A DNA stretch of 64,000 bases from Ignavibacterium sp037440165. GTDB lineage: Bacteria > Bacteroidota > Ignavibacteria > Ignavibacteriales > Ignavibacteriaceae. Below are positions 63,339 to 64,000 of the stretch, piece after piece. The DNA lies in assembly GCF_037440165.1 (NCBI RefSeq), contig NZ_JBBIUQ010000007.1, positions 62,001-126,000 of the forward strand, given 5' to 3'. Each line of letters starts with the position of its first letter. The stretch's first letter is position 1. The translations under genes and the position numbers were made by a program. The notes beneath the pieces were generated by a model. It was not told the DNA's origin. It worked only from the letters and a program-made list of their open reading frames with translations, and did not search any database.

Positions 63339-64000
63339 ATGAAAAGTATAAAAATGTTAGTAATAATTTTCTTTTTATTGGGCATATCATCATTTTGCCC
63401 AGAATCTATGGAAAACAGAAGTTCCATTAAACTTCACTATACAACCAAATACTAAAGTATCCTCCTTTGTTGATGAGAATGGAATACATATTGTTTACTT
63501 CAGGAACGGTGGAATACGATATGCACTTGCAAATTCACAAGGCGGTGTAATTAAATATGATAAAGTTATAGAATCAGAAGGCTCGGGTGCTGATTTTGCA
63601 AATGTAGTTGCTAATGGGAATAACGTATTCGCAATTTATCACAAAGCAAACAAAATTAGAGTAGCAAGAAGCACAAACCTTGGCGATAGTTGGACTGTAA
63701 CATTTTCAAGTCTTGACTTAATAAACACAGATTGTAACAAAATTGTTGCATACCGCGATGGAAGTAATATAAGGATTACTTGGTCAGAAAGGAGGGGTGG
63801 GTCTTATGATAATGATGTTCATTATATAAGACTTATTCCGGATGCTCAAAATCCATCTTGGACGGATTACAAACGAGTAAGTGAAAACGAAGCGGGTGGT
63901 GGAGATAATCCTGACTTTTCATTTAACACAGAAAAAGTTTTTGTTAATTACATTACATCAAATTGGCAACCAATCAACAGAGATAGAAATTCAGATGGTA
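63339..64000 (+). CDS. Secreted propeller-like protein, partial and frameshifted
   Basis: The ATG at 63339 opens a signal-peptide-like frame (MKSIKMLVIIFFLLGISSF) that ends at TAA 63453. Omitting one T of the TTTT at 63393-63396 gives SSFAQNLWKTEVPLNFTIQPN, a normal signal-peptide end, and the frame then runs to the window edge (VSSFVDENGIHI, ARSTNLGDSWTV, WSERRGGSYDND). Body motifs resemble BNR/sialidase-like propeller blades. Same position relative to its cassette as the gene at 9670, which also has a single-base frameshift. Confidence 0.65.

Overview
The window reads as chromosomal DNA of a low-GC bacterium of the Bacteroidota/Chlorobiota/Ignavibacteriota group, most likely Ignavibacteria. 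The main clue is the C-terminal type IX secretion (Por) sorting domain, with the motif NYPNPFNP, on four exported proteins (genes at 280, 7905, 9670+11033 and 61563). Other clues are Bacteroidota-like TAnnTTTG promoter boxes, few strong Shine-Dalgarno sites, a long IspG, and TonB-dependent receptors with carboxypeptidase-regulatory N-domains. Base composition is AT-rich (my visual estimate is about one third G+C). I see no tRNA, rRNA operon, CRISPR array, prophage or intact insertion sequence.

Layout. 1-7323 holds secreted and metabolic genes: an M14 carboxypeptidase, glutamate dehydrogenase, an M24 peptidase, Leu/Phe-tRNA-protein transferase, carbamate kinase and ornithine carbamoyltransferase. 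7324-11581 is an accessory island with a 128-bp inverted-repeat element, a 297-bp non-coding leader, a secreted beta-propeller gene, a frameshifted second secreted gene with a 60-bp palindromic element inserted in frame, and a small element with terminal inverted repeats. 11582-32592 is mostly housekeeping: murI-glnD-queF-queC on the minus strand, a peptidoglycan amidase, a DUF4097 protein, a Kef-type antiporter next to an unusual REC-REC-PEP-binding protein, HU, a barrel protein, a LytS/LytR-type two-component pair, and dxr-rseP. 32760-37933 runs on the plus strand (TPR protein, clpX, an exported protein of unknown function, a FAH-family hydrolase). 37938-46304 runs on the minus strand (recJ-yebC-ruvC-ruvA, the RNase P RNA gene rnpB, a zinc-ribbon coiled coil, a Nif3-family protein, a small ORF, ispG). 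46496-54643 runs on the plus strand (dnaG, a Lon-domain-like protein, a membrane FG-GAP-like protein, two unknown proteins, ferredoxin plus geranylgeranyl-reductase-family flavoprotein, and a higBA module with a nonsense toxin). 54661-61191 holds a TonB receptor, a sensor kinase with a degenerate receiver, YhaM-like RNase, a TPR protein and a sirtuin. 61219-64000 repeats the accessory cassette of 7524-11374.

The most unusual feature is this duplicated cassette. Two copies of a 297-bp leader, about 95 percent identical and without gaps by my hand alignment, stand in front of two secreted FG-GAP beta-propeller proteins that have diverged strongly from each other. Each is followed by a second secreted gene. 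The leader is far better conserved than the proteins, which points to a constrained regulatory or structured RNA, or to a mobile or gene-converted element. Four reading frames in the window are broken by a single base in or beside a short homopolymer (near 10980, 48519, 49461 and 63393). This could be sequence error or real contingency and must be settled with reads.
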